Translations under genes and position numbers: made by a program
Source of the DNA: Neelides folsomi
Taxonomy: Eukaryota; Arthropoda; Collembola; Neelipleona; Neelidae
DNA length: 64,000 bases
Assembly (NCBI GenBank): GCA_034687125.1
Contig: JAQGBZ010000208.1
Coordinates: 1-64,000, forward strand
Direction: 5' to 3'
Notes under the pieces: generated by a model
Told to the model about the DNA's origin: nothing
The model's database searches: none
Seen by the model: the letters and a program-made list of their open reading frames with translations, nothing else
Shown: in pieces, positions 11,701 to 26,700 of the stretch
Numbering within the stretch: position 1 is the stretch's first letter
How the letters are laid out: the number at the start of each line of letters is the position of its first letter

Positions 11701-14700
11701 ACTTAGAGAAAGGAATCATATTACTTAATTCATATTTGATTGATGGAATATGATATGTGGAGGTTCATTCATTTATTCATGTAATGTAACGGATGTACTA
11801 TTTACATTACAAATGCATAAGTTTAAGTACTTTTAATATGCATTAGGTGTATTAGTGTATTACATATGGAGTAATTGAGGGATCGAATATTCATTCTTGG
11901 AATCATAAATAGTTAAATAGTTGAAGTCACTTTCATTTAAAACATTTAAAACACTGGATGATAGAAGAGTTAGTTAAATTCTATTTATTACATTAGCTCC
12001 AGCATCCCACATGCATAATCAATTACGTCTCATTAATTAAAATTACAATGACACTCGATGGAAGTTAACGTGTCTGATAAAGTAATAAGTTCTGAATTGA
12101 CTATGACTTTTACTTGTATCGACTTGGATAAACTGACTTTTTTTATTTAACCGCTTTACAATTTAGCTAATAATAATACATTGATGTGTTTTTGACGATT
12201 TTCGACTTACCGTTTTTCCCTTTTTATTACACCTCTTAAAATTCATTTGTGTTTACGTATTTAACAACTTTGTCCTCAAGTGTAATGTGGGAGGAACATT
12301 TAATAAAGTAACATGTGTTAGCATTCAGCGTAAAAAGCAAAGGATAATTTTTCATTTAATTGGGTTCTTTCCAATCTTTACAGATGAACGGGATGCGATT
12401 CAGAAGAAGACATTCACAAAATGGGTGAACAAACACTTGACGAAGGTAAATAAACTTTCCTTACCAAAATCCTTAAATTTTTAATAGAATCGGCTTCTAC
12501 TTACCTATGTATCTAAAATTGGATATAATGTAATGTAATGTAATTTGCTAATTTGTTAGTCTTTATATTGTATAATATTCGTTTGCATTGACTAGGATTG
12601 TCTAATTAATTGCTTCGCTTCGCATTCATTTTATTAAGTTTATTTATATGCCGTTACATAATTATTAATTGCACGAATCGTTGAATGAAGCTCAGACGAA
12701 GTTTAAAGAAGTTATTTGAAGGAAGTGTAAAAAAATTCATTTAAATTCATCAACGTGTTTTGTTGGTTCATTTAATCAGATGGAATTTTTATTTACTATT
12801 AATTAAATCCGATCTTCATGTTGAAGCGGATTGAAGCCCATGTGGTTCAAAGGAGATGGACTCGATAAAATGAAGAGAATCTCTTCTCAATTAACTTTAC
12901 ATTTGGATTGTCTCTGATGAGTCAAAGTCAGTCTCTTTGTAGTTTGGCTGGAGAGATTTTCTATTCTATTTGTATGTCTACCTTTACATTTAGGTACATT
13001 TAGGTACATCACATGTAAATACATATACCTAATGTATTTGTAAATTCAGTTCATTCAACAAGGAGTTTTAATAAGAGAGAATGAATTCCAGATGTTCGCA
13101 TTGGAAGTCTGCTGGAATCCTTTGGTGCGTGTGTGTGTGTGTATTCTGGGAAGTGTCATTTCCTTAACCCTCACCAGCCTTTTATTGAGGGAGGGGAGAA
13201 ACGCCGAATTCTTCGTCCACGGCAATTTCATTTCAGAGTTTATTTTCATCCTCCTCCCTCCATTTTCTAAACCCTTTTACTATTCCCAATTGAACTTAAC
13301 TTGATGCCAGTAAATCTTTTTTTACTATTTCTCGCCTCATATCTTTATATTTATGAGTGAACTGATTGAGCCCCTCGTCACTTTCGATTTGCCCTTTACA
13401 TGGGTTTATGTCACAATGTGGAACATTTGTTAAAAGGGAATTGATACTAAGAATTTCAGGACATTTACGAATAGTAATGAAAGTTGAATACCATATACAT
13501 ACATCCATATTAAGTATGAGTACCTATCTTACTTACATGTATATTAAGATGTATGTACTTATGTAAGTACATATACGAAATCAGGTTTTAAGAGTTTAAA
13601 TAAATATGACCTGTGTCGTTGAGAGCTGGAGGATCCAGGTTCTCATTTCTGCATCACATTTTCTCCCCTCTTGCCCTTATTTGGATTTGGTGAACGGGGT
13701 GAGGGAACTCTGAAGACCTCCGACTCACCGCCAACGACGGTGAAGATAATTGAACCTTACATTTGTTCCTTCACTTATATATTTTTTTGGTATTTGGTAG
13801 ACATGAGATCGCGTCTTGGTCGGCCCTTTTGACCATTATTTTGACCATTTTGTAAGAAAATAATGATGATTTTAAATGACCGCCTTCAACCAAGTTGCCA
13901 CCTTGTTAACTCTGTCAACTTCTCCATTTCACAATTTATGAGACGGAGGATCCTTAAGCGATTTAACGATAAAAATCCCCCATTTTCGCCTTTCTGAGCT
14001 CTTTTTTCCTCCCTCGCTTTTGCCGTTGGCTTTAGAGATTTATTACAATGGCCTTTTTCATAATAGTCAAATTTCTTATTTGTTCTCTTATAATCTCTTG
14101 ACACGATCTTTTTACCCTTTTATGACATTTGGCCGCAAAGAGTGTTAAGATCATATAAAACGCTTTTTTATTCTTCACCTTAATGATTAACCACAATGGT
14201 TTGATACTATTGTATTTTTTGGCCAATTACATCTACAAGTATAGAAGCGAGTCATAGATTTATATAGAGCCTTTATAGAGGCTATTGGTTTTTATAATGA
14301 ACTTTAATAAGAACGATTAGTGGATTGGATAAAATCTCAACACGACCTTTTGAGCGTAAACTAATGTTTGTTTTGATCTTAAATAGGAGAGAAAGTGAAA
14401 GGCGGGTTGTGAATGTAAAAGATGAGAAATCTTGGAGATTTCATATTTGGGTTTTAAGTGGCTCTTAAATTTTAAATATTTGTGAGTCAAATGATCAGTT
14501 TTAAAGGATCGTCCATGAAAATGGATGTTTAATGTGGTTCTGTTCTATATTATTATGATAGCTAATCATATTCGAATATGTTGGGTAAAAATGTTTTTCT
14601 CTTTAAGGCGAATTTTTTCGTTGGGAGTCTGATATGGTTTTAATAAGGGAATTGAATGCGTGTGAGTTTACATAAGGGTTAACCAAAGTTAAACCAAAGA

Positions 14701-17700
14701 ATTATAAACATTTGTAGATTTTTCTATACCTAATTATATATTACCAATACCAATATAATAATATTCATGTCAGTAGCATATTATAAATATTGCATTACCT
14801 ATGTATAGTGTGTCGAAAAGAACACTATATAGTAAACACCACGTATAGTATATATGGATTTTATATAAATCTAATGGTGGATTGAGAAACATGTGTGGAA
14901 TGAAAAAGGTATTATGAATTGAGATGCGTTTGATCATAAATGTGAGTGTTTATTTTTCGTTGGTTCCATCGGTTCATTCATTGAATTCAAGTGAGGTGTT
15001 TAAGAACTTCCTTCACATGGAGTCGAATCGAAGGAGGAATTGAAGGAACCCGTTGTTTGTATAGTGGGAGGAAATGAGATTTAATGCATATAAAAAGCTA
15101 CCTATTTAGATATTGTTAGTTATAAAGAGATTCAGAGATTCTTCCGACGTTGGATCCAGCGTGGGTGGAAAAGATCCAAATTGAGTTTATTAGAATGATT
15201 TTAGTTAGAATGGGAACTGCCACGTGAGCCCTTCAATCTCCATCCCACACATGTAAAGGAAGAGTTCTCTTTCTGTACAATGAAGGCTGATTTGTTTCAT
15301 GTCACACAAGGATGAAAATTAGATATAGCGGAAGAGAAAGACCAAGAAAGATACCCAGATGAAGATAATGGAGATAATGGAGAGAGAGAGAGAGAGAGAG
15401 ATGAAGGATGGGATATGAATTATATGAAAACAAACTTTCAATTCTTGTAGGCATTCTTATTCCCACAATGACAGTTTGCTACAGTTGATGGTATCAATTG
15501 AGGGCTTAACATATGATGATGGATCTATTTCCCATGTTGTGTTCCCTTCTTGGTCTTCTGCTCCTCCCATGCATATTTCACCTGGGCCAACTTTGACATT
15601 CGCATTGTCGTTAAAGAGGCATTTAATATACAATTGGTTTTTATATAATATTGGTATTTAATATACCATTGGTATTTAATAGGAAGGAAGTCCAATCCAC
15701 GTGTTGTTCGTAGGTGTTGGAGAGTTCTAACCTTGTCCCGGTTCCCAACTCCGGTCCTACCGTTCCAACGCGCTGTGGCAGTGTTTGTGCCATTTTCACT
15801 ATATGGGATCTTCATAGGTTTATATTCATTTTGTTCATATGGATCACCTTTGTTTTGGGCATCTTGTCATTTCTTATCTTTAGCCTACAATTAAATACTC
15901 ATGTAAATATTTTCCATCCTTCTCCTTGCTCTTGTATTATTTTTCTATTCGCTCTCTTGTCATATAAGGAGTCTACATCTGTCGTTGCTAATAGGGGCCA
16001 ACAGATTGAAAAAGACTCATTTTTTCAATGACATTAATGATGATGAGGATAAAACCATGTATGTACCATACCTGTATAGATATATGTATGTACCATACAT
16101 GTATGTATGGTATATTAGTATATTAAATGCATATGGTAAAATTGAGGAATCGCCTTTATCTTACCTTAATAGCTTTAATACGAGTTTTCGTATCTTTGGG
16201 TCAAAGGCGATGAGTTAAAGGGGAAGAGATAATGATGATAATTACATAGGTAGGTTTATTGGTAAAAAATCATTTGGTGAAAAAACTGGAGAATTATAGC
16301 GGAATTATTTTTATGTATTTATTCGTATCATTCATGTAAAATAAGTCTCATTTAATCAAATTCTTGTTAATATGTGGAAAATATGGGAGGGTTAATTGAA
16401 CATAAATTTGGTATTTTTGAAAATTCGTGATTTGAGCTTTAGATCAAGTTTTTGGATTGTTCATCCTCCGCTGTGGTTTATCCTTATATGATTTCATAAA
16501 TAATTAGAATAGAATCGTTGAATAACAACTACAGAATATTTTTTGGTGTAATTCGTGGGCGCATAGAGTTTTAAAAAAAGGATGATGTGAGGGAGAGTTT
16601 GTGTTTCCACGTGCGTGTGTGGGCACTCTGTGTGTGAATGGGTCAGGAGATCCTTGGAGTTGTGGAGGTGGAGGAATAAAGATCAGAAGGGCCCTTATTT
16701 GGCCACCATGGGTGTGTGTACCACATTTGCAAATTGCAAGGAGGGATGGACAAGATTGCAAAACCCCACCCACACTCTTGAAGTTCTAGACAGCTTAAAA
16801 ACACAAGTGAATATCTCTCTTCCATGTTTTTCTCTCATTCTTTTTCCGATCATCCTTTTCTAAATGTGAGAGCAATAAATTAAGGAGGAGTTCTCATATT
16901 CATTGACACGTGAATTAAATTCCAAATCCTTGTATTAATTGGGCTGAGAAAATTGATATTTCGTTCCGGACAATAAATATAAGGGGATTTAAAATACTCG
17001 TCATTTATAATACAGAGACTCGTCATTTAACTTTAACATTCATTTAGCTTAATGTTATATGGAAGCTTTATTTGCTTAAATTACCACGTTGAATTATTAT
17101 TAAATTTATTATGGTTAATGTGTGGCCTTTATTGATTTGTTTTTAAACTGATTGAAAGAATCTGAAGGGAATCATTAAATTAAGGAATGAATGACGTGTC
17201 ATGAAAGTGTGATCTTATGTCTTTATGGGCATTATTAATTTTAGTCCGTTGTTCTTATTAGGTTGACCTTTTAATACATGTAATCTGTACATGTAATTTT
17301 ATATGTATTTAATAATAAACCTCCAATAAATTACTAATATGAAGTGAGAAGAATGAAGAAGTTAATGAAGATTTACAGACGTAGATGGGAAGAAGTTTAG
17401 AAGGGGTTTTCTCTCTCATTAAACTTTTCTCTCTCCTTCGTAAAATTCCTCTTTTGGATTCCCCGTCAAGGCGGATCATAAAATTGTGAAAATGTTTAAT
17501 GAGATCTTCTCTTAACTTTTCATTGTCAGATTATTTGTCCCTCTTTAGAGTTCTGTGTTTGTCTTTTTAACTTTATTGCCCTCATTGAAAGCCAAGTCAG
17601 GCGATGGAAGTTCTTTATTTCTTCTTTATTTCTCTCATCTCATGTGAAGGGATTTATTTTGTTTATGAATCATGCTAGCGGCTCCTTTGAGGATGAATGA

Positions 17701-20700
17701 CGAGGATTCTCCTCGTATGGAATGGAACTGTCGCAGAAGTACTTTTGACTCACCTTCAACTACCTACTTCCTTTATACGCCCAATTTCCTATCAGTTTCC
17801 TATATCATTTTCATATACAGATTTTCTGTAATTTTGATATGCTTCATTTTGGCTTATTGCAATAATAATCCTTCGAATTCCATGAAGGAACATGTTGTAA
17901 ATAATTAAAGTATATAATCTCGTACTTGTCCAAAGCACTAAATGTCATGTTTAGAAAATGATGCAACCGTAAAAATGTACTTTTATGTAACGTTGTATAT
18001 TATACCATATATTATATTTGTATGCCATATACTTGTCTGTATATTAGTTATATCGTGTTATTGAATATTAAACTTACAAGATTTCTCTTTCTAAAATGCT
18101 TCATTTGGTGAAACGAAGGACTGGAAACGAACTCAGGTGGGTGTGATAATATTCATGATACATATAATATATCTCATATATTAATTGTTGAATGTAGAGG
18201 ATTCAGTTTTATGCTTTTATGTAATTTAATATAAAAGGATAAAAAATGATTTTGTGCCATAGACCTACACGTGTCTTCATGTATGCAAGGCATCTTGCCG
18301 TTGCGAATCAGCTACTGTAAGAAAATCTTCACAAGTTTTTCTCTACCTGAGTATAATTAATCTCATGTCATGTCTCTGCTCTGCTCTTTTCGATGAAAGC
18401 CTTTAAGATAGTGTGTGACACAAGATAGTGAGTCTTAAAGAGAGGATTTTTCATGTCTTATTTAGACATTTTCTCTCCAAATGTTCTCTCCTTCAAATGT
18501 TGAGTTTAATGTTCATTCTGACTTTGAGAGAGGAACGAGGGAGGAATGAGATCATTCAATATGGGAATGAGCTTAAAGGGAATGAGACGTTGAGCCTGAG
18601 ATCAAATGACTGCAAATGTGCATTTTTGGTCGAAGAGCAATTACTTGTTTCTTACGACGTGTGGGAAGGGGAGAGTGCGAACTCTCTGACAATCTCTCTC
18701 TCTCTCTTTTGCTTTTTTCTGCAAATCTGCATTAAACGATTGGGGGCCTTATATGGTGATTGGGACATGGTGTGAGGTTGACAGCTTTTGGTCCAGAGAA
18801 TTCTTTAAATTGTCTAAATGACTTTTCTTGTACTTTTAGTCCGGGAAACGAGTGGGTGACCTCTTTGAAGATCTTCGAGATGGACATAACCTCGTTTCAC
18901 TCTTGGAAGTTCTATCGGGAGAACATCTCGTAAGCTTCAAAAAATTCCATATCAAGTCATGTATTCGACTTTTTTACCTTTTTTTCTCAACTTTTCTTTA
19001 TTTGACTTTTATGTTTAAAATGTAAATTAAGTGATGATTAAATAATGATAAAATAATGAGAATGATGTTAATGCAATGATGTTAATGTAATGATAATGTA
19101 ATGATTAATGATGATAATGTAATCATGATAAAATGAAATTTTAATATAAGATTAACTTTTTAAAATCTGTTTAATTTAGCCAAGAGAAAGGGGAAGGATG
19201 AGATTTCACATGCTTCAAAATGTCCAAACTGTCCTTGACTTTCTTCGATACCGGAAGGTAAACTTAAAAGAAATTAAAAGAGATTAATTAGTTAAATTAG
19301 CTTTATGTTTTTAATATTTCAATTATATTTTAAATATTTTATTAATTTCCGCCATTTTCAGATTAAGCTCGTGAACATCCGGGCAGAAGACATTGTTGAC
19401 GGGAATCCGAAGCTGACTCTTGGACTCATCTGGACCATCATTCTTCATTTCCAGGTCAGATTTTTTTATTTTATTTTGGATAGTGTTAAAAGGATGTTCG
19501 ACCTTGCCCCTCCTATGAAAGTCCAACTCTCACTGTCTCTTCGCCCACACTCGAGGAAATTAAATAATTATTCTCACAAAAAACGAGATCATAAAGAATT
19601 TAAATCCATTTGTTATAAGTTATAATCTTACAATGAGATATTACAGATATTATATTATACACATAGTACTGCATTCTTATATTAATATTGACTCTCGCAC
19701 TTCTCTTACTGAATTGGGTTGGATAGGCGAATGAAAAGAAGAAGGGTTTGTGTGGGTGTGGTGACCAAGAATTTCCTTTCTAAGAATTAACATTGTAAAA
19801 AATGGAATGTGATGGAACCCAAAATAAGGATAACAAGGATACAACCACTCACTCAACTAGCGTTTTCAAATGCCGGTTGTAAATAATTTTTTTATCCCAT
19901 TCTGATTTGCACCGCCTTTTAATTATTAAATTCAAATCATAGTTTTGAATTTTGGAGTTGTAGAGTTCTGTCCTTTAAGTTGCACTATTAGTTCTTTAGA
20001 TCATTACGGCACGTTTTTTATACAAAATGGTTTTATGTAAATATTGATTATGATCTCTGCTTACCTTAATTCAATTACCATTTTCCTTATTAAATAAATT
20101 CGTCATTTTTATAAATACAAACTTTAAAGCATTATACACAGTGTATGTACAGGGTATGTATTTATTAGGTAGGTTTTTTTATATAAATGCACAAAAAGTT
20201 TATAAAATTTTATGACCAAAAATTTCGCACAAGTTGGATAAAATATTTTTATGTAATTATTTTAAAAAAGTAAATGATACACCTTTGTATTTTGCATTCA
20301 TATCAATGTAAGTAATTTTCCTTTCTCTCCAATTGCTGCTTGATGTGTGAAACTGTCGACTTGCCCTGTAGAAGGTAAGCTGAACGAATGGCTCATTTCT
20401 CATTTCACACTTCAACGATGGTCAGAATTGTATATATTTACAATTTACAAATAAGGGATTGACTCCGAAAAGGCCGACGACCTTTTCTCATATTAAATCC
20501 CTTCATTTCCTAATTCTCTTCCGCTGTTAATTTAATAATTATTTACAACTTGTGCCGAAGCTTCCTTTTATTTCTTAATTTACATTTGATTCATACTTAA
20601 TGTTTTTGTAACTATTTTGGATGGGGGCGGACTTGATTTGTTCTACATTGCGGATCAATTGAATCCAAATGAATGGAATCAAATTTCAACACAATGAATT

Positions 20701-23700
20701 TTCTCGCTCAATTTGTAAACTTTTGACATGGTTTATACTTACATACATTTAGTTAGCCCATTTGTAAGTAAAATTAATCATAATCAAAGTAACATTAATG
20801 GCTATGTTGATTATTCAACCTTCTCCAGTTACTTATAATAGGGGGATTATTTACTAACATAGCATTTTATGTTATGTACATTATGCACTGTACTATTTGG
20901 TATATTGCTTTTATTTATTGTGTCCTTTCTACCGTTGATTTTTAATGTCTTTATCTACAAAAATGCTATGTTTATTCCTACAAAATAAACTTTGGTAGTC
21001 ATAGTTAGAAAGAAAATGACGTTTTTTGGTGATGATTGAGTGCATTCAAGGATTTGAGCTTTGTTGCTTCATGATTTAATTTTCTCCTTTTTCTCCATTG
21101 CTTTCTTCCTTAAAGTTATTGATTATGATGAAGGATTGATATTTTATATGTATTTGATTGTACTGGATTTCATATACGGAATTGAGTTGGTGCAGAGGTG
21201 AACTCAACCCTTATTGAGTCTCCTTAAATGGACCCGTTCCAGTCGGAGAAATTCTCCCAAGGAGAAAGGATTCATTTGGGTCACCTTCTTTCTTTTCTTT
21301 TACGTCGCCAACTTTACTTCAATTTTTACTCAAATTAATTTTTATATTTTTATACAATTATATTAAATAGTGTCATTTTTCAAGTCATTATATTTCAGTC
21401 AGTCAGTTCAGTCATATTTAAATAATTTTACTATAAAAATAAGGGATAGTTAAATAAGAGATTTAATTTAAATCAACTAGGAATAATGTCATATTTTAAT
21501 TAAAATTGATAAAAATCTATTATTATTCATGACAATTTTTATTGTTGGTTGTTTTTCTGACCAGAGGGCAAGTAAATTTATAACAATAATCCCCTGCATA
21601 TTGTTCGAACAATCGTAATCTAATAAGAGATATAAACTTTAGTTCAGCTCTTGTGTGTGTGTATCTAATTCACATACCTTTTTAAGTGTTAGAACTTTTA
21701 ATCGCTACATAATGCATAGCATAGGCAGAATTTTCCTAAACACTAAATATTACCTCTTTTACTATCATAAAGATTAGACATATTTAGCTAAAGAAGGTTA
21801 AATAAAATGTTTTATAGTATTCAGTGGATGAATACCTTTTTCACAGCCAATTCCTATTATTACCTATAATAGCCATATCCGTAAATTAAAGTATGTGGAA
21901 ACAGATACCGGCAATTGAAGTGCTTATTTTAGTATTGTGCATTAGGTTATTAGATGGCTCATTGTTATACACATGTTGGATTCCAAACTTTTAAACATCT
22001 ATCGTTAAGTTAGTGAATGAACACATGTTCCTAATGCACGTTCAGTGTTAAAACTTTTTCATTCGATCAGGTAGATGACAATTCAATTAAAGAATGATAG
22101 AGATTTTTAAGAACTTCCCTTTAAAAGATTTTTTTTATTAACTTAGCTCAAGAGTTTATTATTTACTCATTTCAATGTCAAGATTCTTATTAGCCCAAGT
22201 CTCGTCTCGTTAATTCTCGTGTGCTCTGACTCATAGTGGTTCTTAACTCACTTTTAATTACTTCCTAGTCCATAGTTAAGTTTATTAGGTTAACAACGGA
22301 ATCAGTGCATCATTGATTCCTTTTGTGATAGTAGGGATATTTTATATTTAAACAGTAAGAACCAATTTTATTTTCCAAGTGGTTAATTTTAATTATTTGA
22401 TTTTAAATTACATTTTTAAATTGTGGGTGAAGTCAGTGAAGTGTCAAATGTCCCAGTTACATATTTTAAAATGCTTGACATGTGAGAGAAACTGATATTT
22501 GAATGGAAATGGAAATGGATTATTTGTGAGAAATGATTGGGAGAATGTCGAGGAGTTTGGCGAACATTTACGCTTTATTATTTAAGCGTAAGATCCCAAG
22601 CGGTTCTCTTCAGAAGGAAGAGGAAAAACATGTTTTGGACAAGACGGTGGAAAATCCGGGGAAAATCCGGAAAGATGAAAGGAGTCGAAGTGTTGGGAAT
22701 CTTCCCAAGTGTTATGGTGAAGAAGGAGAAAAACGGCGAATTCCATGGGTTGGGATTATGTTTGGTGTTGGGGCAGCGTCGATTGTTAAATCCAATCTTT
22801 TACCCCAAGAGGAAAATGATCTCGTTGATGTTGAAGAGAAACTCTGGAAATCCGCTTCAGATGGCAGAGTGAGACTCAACAGTGTTTTAAAACTCTTTTT
22901 AGTCATCCCCTGGGGTTCTTTTTTGACATCCTTTTATCTGTCACTATTTTCACTTTCAGTATTTGGCAAATACTATTTGCACATGGTTTGGATAGAGGGA
23001 TAGAACATAGGTAAATGCATAAAAGGATATAAGATAGAGAATGTTTGAATCATAGTTATAGGGTTTAGCTTATTATTAGTTAATACCTGAGTACATACAT
23101 ATTTATTATATGTGATTATTTGATTATGTTTTTATAGGAGTTGATAATGCTAAATGGATATTTAACTAATCGTGGTTCTTTTAAAGTATTTATTATGTTG
23201 ACACTCGAGATATTTTAAAAGGAATTAACTTATGATTACTTATGATTATGATGATTGTATTTTATGATAAAAGCCAAAAAAGGGGTTTTTCATTGTTGGA
23301 AACAACTAGGCCATTCAAAGTCAATTGAAAATGTTTCTACGAAATGTTTTGTTTTATGTTGGATTTTTAGAATGAATTATCTTGGAATGGGCGTTGATAC
23401 TATACAAGTACTGTAATTAGTAATTAGATTGCTTTCATGAGGGGATTCACCTTGATTTGGGATTGATAGCTAATTTGTTTATTCAAACAATTTCATTATT
23501 TGCTCTATTTTTGTGATTAATCAATCAAATAGTTTTTAAAGTCAACTTTAAATTTTTGAGCTATAATGATATCAAATGTTAAGAATATTATTATAGCAGA
23601 GATGGTATTATTTCCAATGACGATATTATTCTTGCGATTAAGTTGCCAAATGTTAAAAGTACTTAAAGTTAAGTATAAATTAAAAGTACTTAAAGTTAAA

Positions 23701-26700
23701 TCGATCCAAAAGGAACTACAGTTAGAATATGTTGATGTGTACAATTTCATTCTTTTATAAAAATATCAACCTTTACCTAAATTTATTAGGATTTTATCTA
23801 TTTGTAGATAATAAAAAAATAACATTTTTAGCATTTTACCGTTCGAGACCATTGTTTAATAGTGGACAGGATGGTCCACAATATTTTTATTTTTTTAAAA
23901 TTCAAAGTGTAATTGCTAAAATACATTACCATTAATAATTATAGTTTTAGAATCATTTTTAAGAAACGAGTCAATTTTTTAACTGTGTGTGTATTTTATA
24001 CTAGGTATGTATTTTATTCCACATGTGGTCAAAGTGTTGAAATTTATTAAACTGTTCTTTGGGAAAAGAAGAATGAATTGAATAAGAAACCATAGGTGGA
24101 ATTTATAGTGAAAGAAATGATCATTGGAGGGAAGTTGTTTCTTTCTCTATTCCTTTATAAAATTATTACTTCCCTATTAGATGAGATTCATCCGAGAGAC
24201 GGGCATAAATACATACGATAGTTGTATTGTGTAGTTTGGTAGGAGGTGGAAAAAGGAGTCAATGGACTTTGAGTATAAGCCTACCGTCTTGCCGGTCTTG
24301 CCCTTCGATATGACCAGACAGACAGACTCATATTCCATTCGTTTTATTCCTTAATATATTTCTTTTACACAACAATGCCCTTTCCAAGAGGAAGTTGAAT
24401 TTCTTCAATTCAATGCAAATGTTAAATGTTCATGATCATAATTTGAAAATTCAAATATAAGAATGAGAAATCTTTAAAGAATTTTCATCTAAACATTTAC
24501 TATCCATTTACTTTATTTTACATTCTCCGACCGGGTGAATTTTGCACCTTTAATAAATTTAAAAGTGGAAATGTAGTGGAAGTGAATTATGTTAAAGTGT
24601 AAATGTGCGCGTTAAAAGTTAATTTCTTAAATTGAAGAAGGAATATATTAGCAATTTATCTTTTTATGAGAGAGAGATATGTTTTTAAAACGAAGAAGGT
24701 ATTTACCTAAATGAATGGTGTTATAGGGGAATGATTGGGCAGGTGAGTTTGGAGGGTGTGGGAGTTGTCGAGCCCTTCGGCTCTTCGGCCTCCGTGTCCC
24801 GTGTGGGGGCCGACGGGGATTGTTACATGAATTTGGCAGTCTCTTCCTCCCTCCAACTCTTTCAAATCGAAGGAGTTGTCATCCTTCCCCTCTCCATCCT
24901 CTAAAATGAGGAGGTGATATTATTACCAAAATTAAACTTTATTATTATTTAACTCTCATTCCTCATCCCGCCTTATCAGTATAACGCCCACGTTCCCCTA
25001 CACCTGATCTTCTCTACATTGTAAAGTTACAATTGTAAAGTTTTAAATAATACAAATAGTTGATTTAAATGTGCTCGGTGAAAATTTAAAAATTTATAAT
25101 TTAGTTAATAAGAGATAAACATTAAGATGTTTAAATAGAACAAGTTTTAATTTGTGGAATTTGAAAAGTTTGTGAGTTTTGAATAATTTTAAGAAAATGA
25201 GTTGAAAGAGGAATTTTGGAATTTTGAACAAATGTCTATGTATCAATTCGTCCGGGGCCCGCGGCTGTTCATTCAGGCAGCCCGCGAGGCTTCCGACCCC
25301 GATGCTGTGAATCAAAACCCCGAAGATGAGGTTTTTCAATACGGGAGAGATTCCAGGGATGTTGCCCGGGTCTCTACACAACGAATGACAACCAGCGAGA
25401 GTCATGGTCAAGCTGTGGCTCAAACTCGGGTTGCTCGGAAATCCGGGCTAAAGTCAATTACAAGAAAAATCATTCGCAAAACAACGACTTTGACCAGAGG
25501 AGAACAACGAATCTTGACCGAATCCTTAGTGACTCAGACAGGGAAAGATGGGAGAGAATCGGAGAGTCCGCAAAGGTTCGTATCGGAAAGAGTTGTTCGA
25601 ACTCCTTGGCAAACTGATGACGATGATGAAATGGACGATGGTCGAAGAAGTAGAGAAAAGTCCAATGGTCATACAACTAACGATAAATGGACCCATTATT
25701 CAAAATCGGAAGAAAAATTTAAAAGTGAATCTCGATCTAAGAAGGTATTTTATTTAGATAAAATTCGATTTCGGAATTCCTGGCACTTTCAATTCCTTGC
25801 CATTTATTGTTTGTATTTTTTATATTTCTCATAAGGAAATAATTGATAATTTTATCCTTAATAACATTAGAGTACGTGGGTTGAAATGGTTTTTAAAGAC
25901 ATTCTGTAAATAGGGATATATATATTTCAAAGAAGTGAGTTTTTGCAGTAGATTAGAAAAACTATTTCTTTATCAGGAAAGGTATGAAGATTTAAACGTG
26001 GAACTTTAAAGGATATTAAACTATGGATAAGGATAAGGGGCAGATAAGAAAAATTTCTTCACAGAGTTCGTCCCTGAACTAAAATACTTAACCATATAAA
26101 TATTTGCATCACTTTACCCTTTAACAAATCTTGTGCAAATAGTGAATTCTTATTTCCATTTTCCTACCCGTGGGAATTGAAGAGACCAAATGAAGGTCTC
26201 TCGTTCCTTCCTCAATTTGCGGTCAATTCTTGACCAAAGAAAATCCCTCTGTGGATACTGTGGAAAAGTGTGATTATGCAAACGTGTACCAAACACACCC
26301 TTTAATGTACAAGATCTCTTAACATCAATTTTTATCTTTTGTACATCATTATCCACTCCGTGAAAATGAGACCTCGACAGAGATGAGAAATGCACAATGT
26401 TTTTAAGTGTCATGGGCATTGGGTCGTAAATTGTAATTGTAAAATTGAGTTCTTCTATGATTCTTTCTCATATTGAGTTCACATCTTTATATCGTGGGAA
26501 ATTTTTCCTATATTTAAACTTCCAATTCTGGCCCGGCTTTTTCCTCAATTTTGTACTTTAAATATTCATACATTTTAAATATTCAATATTTTAATATTCA
26601 ATGTTTAAATATTTTAAACTTTCATATTTTGATGTTTCCTGTAAAGACTATGTGTACTAATTTAGTACATAAATATGTAATGTACATAAATGCATGAGAG

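Larger units (their letters stand above)
22869..25231. other. shot: Middle part of the CH1-CH2 intron
   Basis: AT-rich intron with a 27-bp direct repeat at 23652-23700, a possible degenerate MITE half at about 23867-23905, and a G+C-rich island at about 24740-24850 before the next start exon. No other coding exon seen. Confidence 0.5.

Noticed and set aside
15690-15790. GGTTCCCAACTCC resembling a tRNA or SINE B box
   Set aside because: It does not match the GGTTCGANNCC consensus and no A box or cloverleaf can be drawn around it.
18428-18775. 115-codon plus-strand frame just before a CH1 exon
   Set aside because: It ends at a stop about 65 bases before exon 18840, has no donor in the right place and low-complexity content. 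Not an alternative exon.
23867-23905. GGACAGGATGGTCCAC resembling a MITE end
   Set aside because: Only one end is recognisable and no matching inverted arm is found nearby, so it is not listed as an element.
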